DNA of 21,804 nt from Branchiostoma floridae. Taxonomy: Eukaryota; Chordata; Leptocardii; Amphioxiformes; Branchiostomatidae. Under the pieces are notes generated by a model. The model did no database searches, was not told the DNA's origin, and worked only from the letters and a program-made list of their open reading frames with translations. Below, one piece after another: positions 18,918 through 21,804 of the stretch (its first letter is position 1; the number at the start of each line of letters is the position of its first letter). The stretch is from assembly GCF_000003815.2 (NCBI RefSeq), contig NC_049994.1, positions 1,614,029-1,635,832 of the forward strand, written 5' to 3'. Made by a program: the position numbers and the translations under genes.

Positions 18918-19324
18918 CGTCGTGTTGATATTGAAACCTTTCGCAGTCATTCTATTAAGTCTCAGGGTTTTCGGAAAAACCTGTCCAGTCCAGACAGGGA
19001 AATGGGGCGGAAAACCCTGTCCAGTCTGAACAGAGGGCCTACAGAGGGGTTCCTGGCAATGCTTAAAACTATTACTTCAGGCAGCACTTACACTTAACTG
19101 ATACACATAAGTATAGAATCGGCAGCATAGTGAGTGACCCAAAGGTGCTATATGCATGCACACAAAGTCAGTTCTGTCAAATGCGAAGTACCAAATTAAC
19201 ACTTATCTGGTAGGACATGAGGGGAAGAGAATTACACCCAGTGTGCAGCATTCATTTTGAGAGCTGGTCTGTTTAAATCCTGGTTTAATAGAATGACTGC
19301 GAATGGTTTCAATATCAACACGAC
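18918..19324. mobile_element. 40-bp inverted repeat pair A/A'
   Basis: The arm gtcgtgttgatattgaaacc...cattctattaa (18918-18958) pairs with 19285-19324 at 39 of 40 positions. The interior contains the left B arm of another inverted repeat. There is no coding content. Confidence 0.75.
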
Positions 19325-19766
19325 TTTAGTACAGAATGTTCTAACATTACATATATTTTACAATGCACTACAATAAAGCCAAGATGGCATTTTTCAAACC
19401 CTAGTACAAGTTGTGAGCTATATAGAACTATGTATCCTTTTAAAAAATAATGTGTTTTATTTGCAAAATTATGCCGTAAGGCTAATAGCATGTTCAGTCT
19501 CAAAGACATAAAGAGTAGAAGTTTCTTATATGAATTGATGCACAGAAGTAACATTGATGGATGATTTTCGTAAGTTATAATTTTTGTATGACATTGTGTC
19601 ACACTTCAAGTTGATGTTATTTCTGTGCTTAGCCATATTGAAGATAAAAAATGTTGTTGTATACTAGTACTTTAGTAGCTTACAACGTATACCCCCATGC
19701 AGACCCTCTTTTCAGACTGGACAGGGTTTTCCGCATTCCGGACTGGACAGGTTTTTCCGAAAACCC
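18965..19766. mobile_element. Inverted repeat pair B/B' interleaved with A/A'
   Basis: Left arm: gggttttcggaaaaacctgt, ccagtcc (18965-18991) and cggaaaaccctgtccagtct...gagggcct (19008-19040). Right arm: gaccctcttttcagactgga, cagggttttccg (19702-19733) and ggactggacaggtttttccg aaaaccc (19740-19766). Each arm itself has two near-identical cggaaaa-cctgtccagtc units. The left arm has an extra gacagggaaatgggg spacer. Confidence 0.7.
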
Positions 19767-19971
19767 GATTTTGCAGGCTATTTTGGACCGGTCCAACAAA
19801 AATACGGTTTTGTACGGGAACACCGTACCACTATACAAACTGCTGCACGTCATATTGAGAGCACTTCATTACTGCTTTGCCTTGGAGTTTAAGTGTCCGG
19901 ATCACTGTTTTTGATCATATCATTGAATGTATCTGTCAGTACCTGGGGTAAATAGAAGACTTTCATTTTCC

Positions 19972-20223
19972 CGATGTGTCTATAGTTAGTCTTAAAGTGT
20001 TTGAATGTGTGCTCATGTTTTACCACTGCCGTCATGGTCACGGTCCATGGGTATGTCAATNNNNNNNNNNNNNNNNNNNNNNNNNNNNNNNNNNNNNNNN
20101 NNNNNNNNNNNNNNNNNNNNNNNNNNNNNNNNNNNNNNNNNNNNNNNNNNNNNNNNNNNNTTGGGGACACGAGAAAGTCCGATCACACATTCAAACACTT
20201 TAAGACTTACTATAGACACATCG
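19972..20223. mobile_element. 40-bp inverted repeat flanking an assembly gap
   Basis: cgatgtgtctatagttagtc...ttgaatgtgtg (19972-20011) is the inverse of 20184-20223 at 39 of 40 positions. The region between holds the 100-N gap, so the true loop length is unknown. It is probably an inverted-repeat element whose palindromic nature broke the assembly. Confidence 0.75.
20061..20160. other. Assembly gap (100 N)
   Basis: Default-size gap inside the 40-bp inverted repeat. Confidence 0.99.
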
Positions 20224-21804
20224 CCCAGAGGTAAAACAAACACAGGACACAATTGTCAATGACGTTAGCAGTGTGAGGTGTTTCATACCTTATTTACTAC
20301 CGATATGCTAAATGTCAGACTATTAACCTATCAAAATGAGCTTGATTCATAGGTGTGAAGATCAGGACAAAAACAAGTTTTTCAAAATGAAAGACTCATC
20401 TTGATTAGCTACGAAGGCTACTGTATTGTAGCATTTGCTAATAGATTTTTGTAAGCAACGAAGGTGGGCGATGGAGGGAACCCACCAGTTGAAAATGGAT
20501 AGAACTTGCCGGTTGGAGGTGGAGGGAAAGAGAAAGCAGTTCCTTTTGTGGAGCCACTGAACCGGATATAACATATGTCCAATAGAAAACGAACATATCA
20601 TACGTAAAATAGACTTTCCAAAATTAGCCCTCACCCAATGGACTAGATCGCGTGGAACTAAGTGTTTCAACCATAATTTCTCAAAAGCATACCTTATTTG
20701 TTCCTTCGCCAACTTTGTGGATGAACTGAACAAAGCTTGATAATTAACCAAACTGGCAAAGCATAGACCATATCTGTTTCTCTAATCCAAAAAGCTTTAG
20801 GATCCACATAAGGCAAAAACCTACCTCGAAGAGAATGGTAAGTAATCAAAGGACTACTAAAACTTGCCAAGAAAGTGCCAAGAAAAACTCAGCGTTAGCG
20901 GTGGCTTATATCACAATAGAAAGAAAATAGGGCTGATTTCTGCAATATTAGATTGTATAACATTAAGTTACAGTGAGACAACACAAAATAACGTACATTA
21001 TCACACAGGTACCGCCTAACCATTTAGGGGGAGGTATTAGACCAACTTTTTCAGATACGCACTCTACAACATGGAGATGGTCTATCTAAGCGCAGAAATC
21101 ACAAAAGTTGAGCAATTATTAAACTCCCTGTAAATCCCCCTGTACATACTCCTTGAAGTTTGGATACTCCTATATACAAATGTTACTCGTACATTATACA
21201 TGTATGCGTGACTTAGCTTGCTGATGACTGTGTGTAACAAGGAAGCTCTTCTAGTTTTTTTTCACAATACACATGTAATATAGTATGCAATAGCATAAAC
21301 GTAAAGATGCCTTTGTATCAAGACTTCATGTTGCCATGGAAACTGGAAAGTAAGACATGTTGGAGGCATTTTTCCAGAGTTGGCCAAGTCAACAACATGG
21401 AAATTAGCCCAGAATAAGGACAATATTTCAGAAAAATGCTTAGAGACAACAGACAATCAAATAGGGAGTACTTAGCCCAATTATTCAGCTTCACTGGAAT
21501 AGCAGTGGACTTTCCATAAACTTGACCTCAAGATTTTGGGCTACGTGTAAACAATGCGTTGTTTTCATTTTTTCAGAAAAATATGATATTCGCCTTGAAC
21601 CAGTTCTTTTTATTCATGCCTTGTCCAAGGTTTGTCTCAGCACAGAAAGTTGCTAACAGTTGTAATTCGGTTTTACTCCCTGCTTATGCAATTTGAAATA
21701 TGGCCCCTTGCCCATAACATTTTCTCTCTGCAGGTGGAACTCCTGCAATGCTGACTTTTAACATAAAGAAAATTTATCAATATTTTAGGTGAAATATATC
21801 GTAG
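20224..21804. other. AT-rich region without a supported gene
   Basis: The longest frame is 129 codons on the minus strand (20751-20362). It includes LKHLVPRDLVHWVRANFGKS, which looks mildly protein-like but matches no family I recognise. It has no clear splice signals. The rest (20760-21804) has no repeat, RNA or coding signal that I can support. Confidence 0.45.

Overview
The window is eukaryotic genomic DNA from a metazoan. The gene is split by GT-AG introns, repeats are dense, and there are assembly gaps of 100 N (three times) and 943 N. The protein family and the style of the many short inverted-repeat elements suggest a marine deuterostome, most likely an amphioxus (Branchiostoma). That assignment is an inference.

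The only well-supported gene is on the minus strand, from 13281 down to 5369. It is a six-exon NXPE family gene (neurexophilin and PC-esterase domain). All five introns have GT...AG borders, and the exon phases join without a break into a 537-residue protein. That is about the usual length for the family. The model has an N-terminal membrane anchor, a neurexophilin-like beta-rich domain, a cysteine-rich linker, a GDST serine block on a 75-nt exon, and a C-terminal block ending in the Asp-x-x-His pair of PC-esterases. It therefore looks intact and catalytically competent, and is probably a Golgi or secretory-pathway carbohydrate-modifying enzyme.

Layout from left to right. Positions 45-2796 hold a large CAGACA-based minisatellite. 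Positions 2797-5368 hold dispersed repeats and one possible unrelated minus-strand exon (3632-3364). Positions 5369-13281 hold the NXPE gene, whose introns carry several foldback or terminal-inverted-repeat elements: 7091-7244, 9289-9460, 10768-11838 and 11879-13194. Intron 1 also holds a cysteine-containing open frame with a poly(A) signal on the opposite strand (10439-10735). Positions 13300-21804 have no convincing gene. They hold dispersed repeats, several near-perfect hairpins, a G-run/hairpin cluster near 18.4 kb, and interleaved inverted repeats at 18.9-19.8 kb.

At least five repeat families occur more than once in the window. One of them (marker cggaagttctgctgcagtac) has about seven diverged copies, all in the same orientation. 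I see no CRISPR array, tRNA, rRNA, bacterial operon or viral gene. Apart from the NXPE enzyme, the interest here lies mostly in small non-autonomous elements.
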